Shown here piece by piece: positions 1-15,300 of a DNA stretch of 64,000 nt. The stretch lies in contig NZ_JAHCLR010000005.1 of NCBI RefSeq assembly GCF_018455725.1, positions 117,170-181,169 on the forward strand, read 5' to 3'. How positions within the stretch are numbered: position 1 is the first letter of the stretch; the number at the start of each line of letters is the position of its first letter. This stretch comes from Mycolicibacter acidiphilus. GTDB taxonomy: Bacteria > Actinomycetota > Actinomycetes > Mycobacteriales > Mycobacteriaceae. The notes beneath the pieces are model-generated. The model was not told where the DNA came from. It saw only the letters and a list, made by a program, of their open reading frames with translations, and searched no databases. A program made the position numbers and the translations under genes.

Positions 1-641
1 GGGATGCCGTCGGGGGCACCGTTGCAGACGGAGTCGTCGACCGCGCAGAGCTCGATGGCTTTGCCGGCGTACAGCGGGCCGACGATCACCGGTGGCGCGC
101 TGTAGCGGCGGATGAACACCGGCGACGGCGTGCCGAACAGCACCACCGCCGCGACGTGTTCGGCCACCGCGGCAGGCATCGGCTCGGGCAGGTCGGGCAG
201 CAGTTCGTCGGGCACCCCGGTCGGGACGGCCGGCGACGTGACGTACCCGGTCACGGCCGCGCCCTGCGAGTAGCCGCCGAGCACCAGCCGAGTGTCCGGG
301 CAGTCGGCCACCACCTGCTGGATGTGGCCGGCCTCGTCGCGGATGCCGCCGACGACGCTGCGGGCGAACTCCGCGCCGCTGCTGAACCCGCCGACCGCGG
401 CATAGTCGACCGGGTACACCTGCAGCGACCGCCCACCGAGCTCGGGGCGCAGCGCGTCGACGAACGCCTGGCCGATCTTGCCGACGCCGGGCGGCTCGTC
501 GCTGCCGCGGGCGAAGATCACCTCGACGTCCGGGCACGGCTGCGCGGCCGAGGCAACTGGGGCTGTCGGGGCGCTCACCGCGGCTAGTAGCAGGGCCGCG
601 CTGAGGAGACCGGTGCTAGCGCGACGCAATGGGTCGATCAC
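1..641 (-). CDS. Secreted cutinase-like esterase, 3' end cut by window edge
   Basis: This is a serine esterase of the cutinase (Culp) family, exported and expected to hydrolyse lipid or wax esters outside the cell. The GTG start at 641 is set by a GGAGG ribosome site at 649-653, 7 nt upstream. Residues 1-33 look like a Sec signal peptide ending at an ASA-A type site. The catalytic serine is Ser125 in GGYSQG. A C-x3-D-x-V-C motif (CAVDDSVC) near the visible end carries the catalytic Asp and a disulfide Cys. The catalytic His should lie beyond the window start. About 213 codons are visible, close to the usual 210-260 residues, so little is missing. The family call is firm; the substrate is unknown. 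Confidence 0.9.
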   Translation of the reverse strand, partial: MIDPLRRASTGLLSAALLLAAVSAPTAPVASAAQPCPDVEVIFARGSDEPPGVGKIGQAFVDALRPELGGRSLQVYPVDYAAVGGFSSGAEFARSVVGGIRDEAGHIQQVVADCPDTRLVLGGYSQGAAVTGYVTSPAVPTGVPDELLPDLPEPMPAAVAEHVAAVVLFGTPSPVFIRRYSAPPVIVGPLYAGKAIELCAVDDSVCNGAPDGI

Positions 642-1172
642 CGCGATGCCTCCGATCGACTGCGGGCCGAATGCGACACGGTGTCAACTGCGTGGCGTCG
701 ATCGAAGTTATCGCCCGACAGTCCGCCGCGCCTCAACCCGCGAAGGCCACCAATGTCCGACGGTACCCGAGATCGATGTTTTCGCCGGGCTGGCAACCGC
801 GGGATCGCGTGACGTGCACGCCGAAAACGGAGAGGTATGACGACTGCCCGCCTCTGCGCGACAATTGGCGGTCGGTGCCACTCAATCGACCCGGTGGCCG
901 GTCGTTGTCGCGCAGAGGCGGGCACGACTGCACATGGTTCAGGCCCGTGATTGTCGATGGGGATGTTCCTCAGACCCGAATCTCAGCACCTGCGAAAACA
1001 CCTGATCTCAGCGATGCGGTGGAGACGCTTGTCGGCTAATCGACTGATAGATCGCATGCGATTTGACTGATTCGCGACCGCTACTCATCGACGCGTGGCA
1101 GAAGGTCCCCGAGGTGTGGGATGTGGTGCGGCGCGCCGTCGACGACCACTGCGGAAGGGGCCGGTAGCCGGG
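642..1172. other. 531-bp non-coding gap with one long inverted repeat
   Basis: This gap separates the end of the small secreted gene at 1173 from the cutinase start at 641. I see no credible coding region: open frames here lack family resemblance and ribosome sites. The notable element is the 20-bp-arm inverted repeat at 845-924. The cutinase promoter presumably lies in 642-840, but I could not pick a convincing -10/-35 pair. Confidence 0.6.
845..924. repeat. Perfect 20-bp inverted repeat, 40-bp spacer
   Basis: The left arm at 845-864 (TGCCCGCCTCTGCGCGACAA) is the exact reverse complement of 905-924. It lies downstream of the minus-strand secreted genes and upstream of the cutinase. It may work as a stem terminator, although no T-run follows, or belong to a class of intergenic palindromes seen twice more in this window. 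Confidence 0.75.
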
Positions 1173-1565
1173 TCACGTCACCGTCTGACCCGCCGGGGCC
1201 GGGGCCGGAGCCGCGGGCGCCGCCGGGGCGGGCACCGCCGCGCCCGGGTCGGGCATCGTCGACGGGATCATCTGCTCGGCGCCGGGGGCCACCCGGCCGA
1301 GCATCGAGCCGAGCACCTGCAGGAACGCGTTGCCGACCTGATTGCCGCCGCCGGGCAGCGCGGCGGCGGCACCGGGAGCCGGGACCGCGGGCGGAGCCGG
1401 GACCGGTGCGGGAACCGGAACCTCGTCGGCGAACGCCGACGGCGCCGCCGCCAGGCCGACCCCCAGGCCGATCAGGCCGGCCGCGGTGGTGGCGCCGGCG
1501 GCGCGCAGCGCGGACCGGATAACGGATCGCGGGGTGTTGTGGACGGTGAGAATATTCATGGACAT
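1173..1565 (-). CDS. Small secreted Ala/Pro-rich protein
   Basis: Hypothetical exported protein of 130 residues. The ATG at 1565 is preceded by GAGGGAG at 1573-1579, which decides the start over an in-frame upstream ATG at 1670. Residues 1-46 form a Sec signal peptide ending SAFA-D. The mature part is a proline/alanine-rich segment (PVPAPVPAPPAVPAPG), a short region that could be helical (QVGNAFLQVLGSMLGRVAPG) and another Ala/Pro tail. It has no cysteines and no recognisable domain. It probably shares a transcript with the secreted gene just upstream (1729-2121), although 163 bp with a hexanucleotide repeat separate them. Function unknown; the periplasm or cell envelope is inferred from the signal peptide. 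Confidence 0.7.
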   Translation of the reverse strand: MSMNILTVHNTPRSVIRSALRAAGATTAAGLIGLGVGLAAAPSAFADEVPVPAPVPAPPAVPAPGAAAALPGGGNQVGNAFLQVLGSMLGRVAPGAEQMIPSTMPDPGAAVPAPAAPAAPAPAPAGQTVT

Positions 1566-1674
1566 TCGGGCACTCCCTCTCTGGAGGTTCCGCGCGAATC
1601 GGCGGCTTTCGGGTGATGACGGATTCTCCGGGCGAATTCGTTTCCGGTGTGGTGTCTTAATTTCCCTCAATTAC

Positions 1675-1716
1675 GCTGCGGCTGCGGCTGCGGCTGCGGC
1701 TGCGGCTGCGGCCGCG
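1675..1716. repeat. (GCTGCG)6 hexanucleotide tract plus one variant copy
   Basis: Six perfect GCTGCG units (1675-1710) are followed by GCCGCG. The tract lies just past the TAG stop (1729-1731) of the small secreted gene on the minus strand, so it is not translated in that gene. Such simple repeats are prone to copy-number change. Confidence 0.85.
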
Positions 1717-1728
1717 GGCCGGGCCGGG

Positions 1729-2121
1729 CTACTGGCCGGGCAGCGCGGTGAGGCTGGGCAGCCCGCCCTCGAACAGGCCGGTGGAGCCGGGTGCGTCGCT
1801 GAACACCCCGGGCACGTCGGGCAGCCGGCCGTTGCTGAACGCCGACAGCGCTGTCGGGCAGTACGACGACAGCGCCATCTGCGCGAACATCTGCGCCATT
1901 TCCGGCGAGGGGCCGCTCTTTCCGGTGATGCCGGAGGCGGCGTTGCTCACGGTCGAGGCCGCCGAGACCAGTCCGGACCCCGAGTTGGCCAGCAGCGGGC
2001 AGACGTTCTGGCCGATGCCCGGCCCCGGATCGGCGCTCGCCGGCGCCGCCAGGCCGACGGTCATCCCTACGAGTCCCGCAGCCACTGCCAGCCCTGCGCC
2101 GGCGATACGGTGATGTCGCAT
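1729..2121 (-). CDS. Small secreted protein with two cysteines
   Basis: Hypothetical exported protein of 130 residues. The ATG at 2121 has a strong GGGAGGAA site at 2125-2132. A Sec signal peptide spans residues 1-30 (cleavage after PASA, before DPGPG). The mature protein has two cysteines, Cys41 (QNVCPLL) and Cys88 (SSYCPTAL), each followed by Pro, which could form one disulfide. Between them lies a Ser/Ala-rich stretch. I do not recognise the family; it has the look of the many small secreted mycobacterial proteins of unknown role. It is transcribed divergently from gpm1 and is probably co-transcribed with the Ala/Pro-rich secreted gene downstream. Confidence 0.75.
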   Translation of the reverse strand: MRHHRIAGAGLAVAAGLVGMTVGLAAPASADPGPGIGQNVCPLLANSGSGLVSAASTVSNAASGITGKSGPSPEMAQMFAQMALSSYCPTALSAFSNGRLPDVPGVFSDAPGSTGLFEGGLPSLTALPGQ

Positions 2122-2248
2122 CAGTTCCTCCCACGTGTCACGAATGCGACGCGCCCGCGGTGTGCGGGCGAGCATTCAGTCCCATTGATCGCAGGAACAA
2201 CAGTGCTATTCAATTATCACAACGAGAACACGACACCGTCACAGAAGT

Positions 2249-2261
2249 AATTCTATGAATT
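2249..2261. promoter_or_regulatory. AT-rich divergent promoter region with small palindrome
   Basis: The 246-bp gap between the divergent genes at 2121 and 2368 contains an AT-rich patch at about 2205-2310, unusual for this GC-rich sequence. It includes the perfect palindrome AATTC-TAT-GAATT at 2249-2261. It probably holds promoters for both directions; no exact -10 was assigned. Confidence 0.35.
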
Positions 2262-2367
2262 GCCTTATTCATGGCGAAATTCTTTAGTTATGTGGGAGTT
2301 TCCTTATTTTGCCCGGTGGGTGGTCTGGTCCGGGCCGGGCGCAGGCCGTCGTGAGACACTGACCGCC

Positions 2368-3126
2368 ATGTCAGACACGTCGATTACCCGGACCCTGGTC
2401 CTGCTCCGCCACGGCGAGAGCGAGTGGAACGCCAGCAACCAGTTCACCGGCTGGATGGACGTCAACCTGACCGAGAAGGGCCGCACCGAAGCGGTCCGGG
2501 CCGGCGAACTGCTGGTCGAGCACGGCTTGCTGCCCGACGTCGTCTACACCTCACTGCTGCGCCGCGCGATCACCACCGCCAACCTGGCGCTGGACGCCGC
2601 CGACCGGCATTGGATCCCGGTCCGGCGCACCTGGCGGCTGAACGAGCGGCACTACGGCGCGCTGCAGGGGCTGAACAAGGCCGAGACGAAGTCCCGCTAC
2701 GGCGAAGAGCAGTTCATGACGTGGCGGCGCAGCTACGACACCCCGCCGCCGGCGATCGAGGCCGGCAGCCGCTACAGCCAGGACACCGACCCGCGCTACG
2801 CCGACATCGGCGGCGGCCCGCTCACCGAATGCCTGGCCGACGTCGTGACGCGCTTCCTGCCCTACTACGCCGACGTGATCATCCCCGACCTGCGCTCCGG
2901 CAAGACCGTGCTGATCGCCGCGCACGGCAACTCGCTGCGGGCGCTGGTGAAGTACCTGGACGGGATGTCCGACGACGAGGTGGTCGGCCTGAACATCCCC
3001 ACCGGGGTGCCGCTGCGCTACGACCTGGATGCCGACCTCAAGCCGACGGTCGCCGGCGGGGTGTACCTCGACCCGGAGGCTGCCGCCGCCGGTGCCGCGG
3101 CGGTCGCCAATCAGGGCGCCAAGTAG
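2368..3126 (+). CDS. gpmA: 2,3-bisphosphoglycerate-dependent phosphoglycerate mutase
   Basis: Cytosolic glycolytic enzyme interconverting 3- and 2-phosphoglycerate (gpm1 in mycobacterial usage). At 252 residues it has the usual length of the dPGM family. The phosphohistidine motif [10 protein letters not shown] is near residue 12, and the second catalytic His lies in [17 protein letters not shown], with [10 protein letters not shown] close to the C-terminus. The ATG at 2368 starts the protein immediately before the catalytic strand; an in-frame extension upstream is not conserved. As in M. tuberculosis it sits directly upstream of senX3, separated by a 118-bp gap holding a candidate RegX3 box. 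Confidence 0.97.
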   Translation: MSDTSITRTLVLLRHGESEWNASNQFTGWMDVNLTEKGRTEAVRAGELLVEHGLLPDVVYTSLLRRAITTANLALDAADRHWIPVRRTWRLNERHYGALQGLNKAETKSRYGEEQFMTWRRSYDTPPPAIEAGSRYSQDTDPRYADIGGGPLTECLADVVTRFLPYYADVIIPDLRSGKTVLIAAHGNSLRALVKYLDGMSDDEVVGLNIPTGVPLRYDLDADLKPTVAGGVYLDPEAAAAGAAAVANQGAK

Positions 3127-3173
3127 CCCTGCGGGGCCGCTCGGGCGGGTATTCCACCGAACTTTCGCCTTGA

Positions 3174-3191
3174 GTTCACCCGGGGTACACC
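3174..3191 (+). promoter_or_regulatory. Candidate RegX3/PHO box upstream of senX3
   Basis: Two GTTCACC-type half-sites, GTTCACC (3174-3180) and GTACACC (3185-3191), are separated by 4 nt. This gives the 11-bp period expected for OmpR/PhoB-family phosphate regulators. It lies 54 bp before the senX3 start, consistent with the known autoregulation of senX3-regX3. The assignment rests on motif and position only. Confidence 0.6.
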
Positions 3192-3244
3192 GTGGCGGCC
3201 TCGTGTTGGCATAACCGACGCCTGCGGGTGCGTACGATTTTCCC

Positions 3245-4420
3245 GTGGCAGTGACGTCAGCGCTGGTGCTCGTCGTGAGCTCTGCGGTGGTGGCGCTGAT
3301 GGGCGGCGCGGCGGCGGGCTGGTGGCTGGCCCCGTGGTTGCTCGCCCGGCGGCAACGCGAGATCGCCGAGCGGTCGGGCATCACCGTTTCGCAGATGCTG
3401 CAGCGGATCGTCGAGCAGGCGTCGCTGGGCATCGCGGTCGTCGACACCTACCGCGACGTGGTCTACCGCAACGAGCGGGCCGGCGAACTGGGCCTGGTGC
3501 GCGACCGACTCCTCGACGACAAGGCCTGGGCGGCCGCGCAGCGGGCCCTGGCGGGTGCGGACGACGTCGAGTTCGACCTGCCGGCGGCCCGGCGCCAGGC
3601 GCGTTCGGAGATGTCGGTGCGCGGGTATGCGCGGCTGCTCTCCGAGGAGGACCGCCGGTTCGCGGTGGTCATCGTCGACGACCAGTCCGAGCAGGCCCGG
3701 ATGGAGGCCAGCCGGCGGGACTTCGTCGCCAATGTCAGCCACGAGCTCAAGACCCCGGTCGGCGCGATGAGCCTGCTGGCCGAGGCGCTGCTGGAGTCGG
3801 CCGACGACCCCGAGATGGTGCGCCGGTTCTCGGAGAAGGTGCTCGTGGAGGCGAACCGGCTGGCCGAGATGGTCGGCGAGCTCATCGAACTGTCCCGGCT
3901 GCAGGGCGCCGACCCGCTGCCGGTGCTCGGCCCCGTCGACGTCGACAGCGTCGTCGCCGAGGTGATCGCCCGGCACAAGGTGGCCGCCGAGAACGCCGAC
4001 ATCTCCGTCACCACCGACGCCGCCAGCGGCTTCCAGGTGCTCGGCGATCAGGGTTTGCTGGTCACCGCGCTGGCCAACCTGGTGTCCAACGCCATCAACT
4101 ACTCGCCGCACGGCGCACCGGTCTCGATCAGCCGCCGCCGGCACGACGGCCTGGTGGAGATCTCGGTCACCGACCGCGGCATCGGGATCGCCCGTGCCGA
4201 CCAGGAGCGGGTGTTCGAGCGGTTCTTCCGCAGCGACAAGGCGCGCTCCCGGGCCACCGGTGGCAGCGGCCTCGGACTGGCGATCGTCAAACACGTGGCG
4301 GCCAACCACAACGGGTCCATCAAGTTGTGGAGCCAGCCGGGCACCGGGTCCACGTTCACCCTGTCGATCCCCGCCTATCAGGACAGTGCAGTGCAGAGCA
4401 ATGAGAAGGAGAAGCGCTGA
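3245..4420 (+). CDS. senX3: Sensor histidine kinase SenX3
   Basis: Membrane sensor kinase of the phosphate-responsive SenX3-RegX3 system. Of 391 residues, the N-terminal 25 or so form a transmembrane segment followed by an arginine-rich stop. A PAS-like region follows (about 50-145). The HisKA dimerisation helix carries phospho-acceptor His166 in VSHELKTP. The ATPase domain shows the N box (NAINYSP), G1 (DRGIGIA), F box (FERFFR) and G2 ([12 protein letters not shown]). The GTG at 3245 is the best start. The stop overlaps the regX3 start by one base (TGATG), so the pair is translationally coupled. No MIRU-type spacer lies between the genes, unlike in M. tuberculosis. Confidence 0.97.
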   Translation: MAVTSALVLVVSSAVVALMGGAAAGWWLAPWLLARRQREIAERSGITVSQMLQRIVEQASLGIAVVDTYRDVVYRNERAGELGLVRDRLLDDKAWAAAQRALAGADDVEFDLPAARRQARSEMSVRGYARLLSEEDRRFAVVIVDDQSEQARMEASRRDFVANVSHELKTPVGAMSLLAEALLESADDPEMVRRFSEKVLVEANRLAEMVGELIELSRLQGADPLPVLGPVDVDSVVAEVIARHKVAAENADISVTTDAASGFQVLGDQGLLVTALANLVSNAINYSPHGAPVSISRRRHDGLVEISVTDRGIGIARADQERVFERFFRSDKARSRATGGSGLGLAIVKHVAANHNGSIKLWSQPGTGSTFTLSIPAYQDSAVQSNEKEKR

Positions 4421-5103
4421 TGGCACACGTGCTCATCGTGGAGGACGAGGAGTCGCTGGCCGATCCGCTGGCATTTCTGCTGCGCAAGGAGGGATTCGAG
4501 GCGACTGTCGTCAACGACGGGCCGTCGGCGCTCGCCGAGTTCGACCGGGTCGGCGCCGACATCGTGCTGCTGGACCTGATGCTGCCGGGAATGTCCGGCA
4601 CCGACGTGTGCAAGCAGCTGCGGGCCCGCTCCAGCGTGCCGGTGATTATGGTCACTGCGCGGGACAGCGAGATCGACAAGGTCGTCGGCCTGGAGCTCGG
4701 CGCCGACGACTACGTGACCAAGCCCTACTCGGCGCGGGAGCTGATCGCCCGGATCCGGGCGGTGCTGCGCCGCGGCGGCGACGACGAGGGCGGCGTCGGC
4801 GAGGGGGTCTTGGAGGCCGGCCCGGTGCGGATGGACGTCGAACGCCATGTGGTGCTGGTGAACGGGGAGCAGATCACCCTGCCCCTCAAGGAATTCGACC
4901 TGCTCGAATACCTGATGCGCAACACCGGCCGGGTGCTCACCCGCGGTCAGCTGATCGACCGAGTGTGGGGTGCCGACTACGTCGGCGACACCAAGACGCT
5001 CGACGTCCACGTGAAGCGACTGCGGTCCAAGATCGAGGCGGATCCGGCCAATCCGATCCACCTGGTCACGGTGCGAGGCCTGGGCTACAAGCTGGAGGGC
5101 TGA
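4420..5103 (+). CDS. regX3: Response regulator RegX3
   Basis: OmpR/PhoB-family transcription factor controlled by SenX3 and activated under phosphate limitation in relatives. It has 227 residues. The receiver domain (1-120) has the acidic pocket (EDEE), phospho-acceptor Asp52 in LLDLMLPG, Thr in VTARD and Lys in TKPYS. A winged-helix domain follows (about 130-227), with the KEFDLLEYLM and TLDVHVKRLRSKIE recognition helix regions and the terminal VRGLGYKLEG typical of the family. In M. tuberculosis the next gene is Rv0492c. Here the conserved neighbourhood is interrupted and resumes only at about 34681. Confidence 0.97.
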   Translation: MAHVLIVEDEESLADPLAFLLRKEGFEATVVNDGPSALAEFDRVGADIVLLDLMLPGMSGTDVCKQLRARSSVPVIMVTARDSEIDKVVGLELGADDYVTKPYSARELIARIRAVLRRGGDDEGGVGEGVLEAGPVRMDVERHVVLVNGEQITLPLKEFDLLEYLMRNTGRVLTRGQLIDRVWGADYVGDTKTLDVHVKRLRSKIEADPANPIHLVTVRGLGYKLEG

Positions 5104-5202
5104 CCGGCCCGACGTGATTTGGCCCGGGATTGGGTCACCTAACTTGCCCGGCCGGGCCCCGGTCGCGGAAAATCACGGGATAACCGCCTGTGCTCTTAAT
5201 GT

Positions 5203-5218
5203 AGCCTTAATCAAGGCT
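5203..5218. promoter_or_regulatory. Palindrome upstream of the PKS operon
   Basis: AGCCTT-AATC-AAGGCT is a perfect 6-bp-arm palindrome 66 bp before the megasynthase ATG and 100 bp after regX3. It could be an operator for the biosynthetic operon or a weak terminator for regX3. The nearby AT-rich sequence (5190-5270) suggests a promoter, but no clear -35 is visible. Confidence 0.4.
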
Positions 5219-5284
5219 CGACTGTGGTGAGCTACGGGCTCGGTCTAAAAACAGTCTTGATTGGCTATACGGGAGAAACGATCG

Positions 5285-12382
<7,098 letters not shown>

Positions 12383-12384
12383 CC

Positions 12385-15300
12385 ATGGCTGGCGGGCCCG
12401 ATCAACCCGTTGACGTCTCCGCGCTCTCCCCGGAGCAGAAGCGGGCGATGCTGGCGCAACTGCTGCGGGCGAAAGCACAGCAGACGACCTCCGAGCACGC
12501 CCTGTCCTACGGGCAGCGCGCGCTGTGGTTCGTGCACCGGATCGCGCCGGACAGCGCCGCCTACACCGTCGCCTACGCCGGGCTGATCCGCGGCGCGCTC
12601 GACGTGCCCGCGCTGGAGCGGGCGGCGCAGGCCCTGGTCGACCGGCACCCGATGCTGCGCACCACCTACACCGAGCGGGACGGCCAGCCGATCGAACTGG
12701 TGCACGCGCACTGGCCGATCACGATCACCCGCGCCACCGTCGGCGCCGACCCGGCCGAGTTGGAGCAGTGGATCCAGCGCGAGACCGACCGGCCGTTCGA
12801 CCTGACGACCGGGCCGGTGCTGCGGCTGACGTTGCTGGAGCGCGGCCCGGCCGAGCACGTGCTGGTGCTGACCGTGCACCACATGGTCGTCGACTTCTGG
12901 TCTATCGACGTCATCCTCGACGAACTGCGCGCGCTGTACGCCGCCGAGCACGGCGGCCCGGCGCCCGAGGCGACCGCCGACCGCTACGTGGACTTCGCGC
13001 AGGCGCAGACGGCGATGCTCTCCGGGCCGGAGGGGGAGCGGCTGTTCGAGTACTGGAGCGGCCGGCTCGCCGGCGATCTGCCGACACTGGCGCTGCCCAC
13101 CGACCGGCCCCGGCCGGCCGTGCAGACCTACGCCGGCGCGCTGCACCGGTTCAGCATCGACGCGGACGTGACCGCCGGCCTCAAGCAGGCCGCTCGCGCC
13201 GTCGGCGCCACCCCCTACATGACGATGCTGGCCGCGTTCGCCGCGCTGCTCGGGCGCTACACCGGCCAGGACGACCTGGTGATCGGTTCGCCGTTCGCCT
13301 GCCGGGACCGGGCCGGGCTGATGGGCATGGTCGGCTACGTCGCCAACCCGCTGCCGCTGAGGGTGGACCTGCGCGACGACCCGGGCTTCGTGACGCTGCT
13401 CGGTCAGGTCAAGGAGACCGTGCTGGGCGCGATCGCCCACCAGGACTACCCGCTGCCGCTGCTGGTGGAGCGGATGCGGCCGGTGCGCGACGCCAGCCGC
13501 ACCCCGCTGTTCCAGGTGTCGTTCGCCTGGGAGCAGGTGCGGCTGTTCCAAGACAGTACGGGCGGTGAGATCGAGACGTTGCCGCTGGAGACCCTGCACA
13601 TCGGGCAGGGCGGTTCGCCGTTCGACATCACCATGCAGGTCGGCGAGCACGACGACGAACTGCAGTGCGCGCTGCAATACAACACCGACCTGTTCGACGC
13701 CGCGACCATCGAGGCGATGGCCGAGCACTTCCGGGTGCTGGTGACCGGCATCGCCGCCGAACCGGCCACCCCGGTGTCGCAGCTTCCGCTGCTCACCGAG
13801 GCCGACCGCGCGCAGCTGACGGCCTGGAACCAGACCGCCGTCGACTACCCCGAGACGCTGGCCCCGGCCTGCCTGCACGACATGGTGGCCGCCACCGCCG
13901 CGCGGGTGCCGGACGCGGTCGCGGTCACCTTCGAAGGTCGCGACCTGAGCTACGCCGAACTCGACGCCCGGGCCAACGGGCTGGCCCGCCGGCTGCAGCA
14001 GGCCGGTGTCGGTCCCGACGTGGTCGTGCCGGTGCTGCTGGACCGCTCCGAGGACCTGGTGGTCGCGCTGCTCGCGGCGCTCAAGGCGGGCGGGGTGTTC
14101 CTGCCGCTGGACCCCGACCAGCCCACGCACCGGATGGAGGCGATGCTGGCCGACGTGCCCGACGCCCCGATCTGCGTCACGCACCGCAAACACCTGGCGC
14201 ACGTGCCGGCCGACTTCACCGGCGTGCGGCTCTGCCTGGATCAGGAGTCGGTGGCCGCGTCCCTGGCGACACTGGCGGCTCAGGGCGCCCCGGACGCCGG
14301 CACCACCACGACCAGCACCGCCTACGTGATGTACACGTCCGGTTCCACCGGTGCGCCGAAGGGGGCGCTCAACACCCACGTCGGCATCCGCAACCGGCTG
14401 CTGTGGATGCAGGACGCCTTCGGAATCGACGGCGATGACCGGGTGCTGCACAAGACCCCGATCAACTTCGACCCGTTCGTCTGGGAGATCTTCTGGCCGC
14501 TCACCGTCGGCGCCCGGGTGGTCGTCGCCAAGCCGGAGGGGCACAAGGACGCCGGCTACCTGGCGCAGATCATCGCCGAACAACGGGTCACCACAATGCA
14601 TTTCGTGCCGTCGATGCTGCGGCGTTTCCTGGCGGAACCGGCTGCGTCGTCGTGCAGCGGGCTGCGCCGGGTGTTCTGCAGCGGTGAGGCGCTCACCGCG
14701 GATCTGCGTGACGAGTTCTTCGCCGCGCTGCCCGCCGAGCTGTACAACCTGTACGGCCCCACCGAGGCCGCCATCGACGTCACCGGATTCCACTGCACGC
14801 GCGGGGTTTCCGACCCGGTGGTGCCGATCGGTCGCCCGATCGCCAACGTCCGCATCCACCTGCTGGACCCGAATCGTCAGCCGGTGCCGGTCGGGGTGCC
14901 CGGTGAGCTGTACATCGGTGGCGTCGGCGTGGGCCGCGGCTACCTGAACCGGCCGGAGACCACCGCCGCCAGCTTCATCGCCGACCCGTTCGGGGACGGA
15001 CCCGCCAACCCGGACGGGCTGCTGTACCGCACCGGCGACCTGGGCCGCTACCTGGCGGACGGCACCATCGAATACCTGGGCCGCGCCGACAACCAGGTGA
15101 AGATCAACGGTTTCCGGATCGAGCCGGGCGAGGTGGAGGCCGCGCTGGCCCAGCACCCCGCGGTCGCCGAGACCGCCGTCGTGGCTCGCAAGGAAGCCGA
15201 CGGCACCGTCCTGCTGGTGGCCTGCATCGTGCCGACCGGCCCGGCACCGGAGACCGGCGAACTGCGCCGCTTCCTGCTGGAGTTGCTGCCGGCGGCGATG

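Noticed and set aside
629-1039. Plus-strand open frame in the 5' gap
   Set aside because: No ribosome site, no recognisable composition or domain, and it spans the inverted repeat.
5251-5284. TTG start at 5261 adding eight residues to the megasynthase
   Set aside because: ATG 5285 has GGGAG upstream, and the added residues are not family-like.
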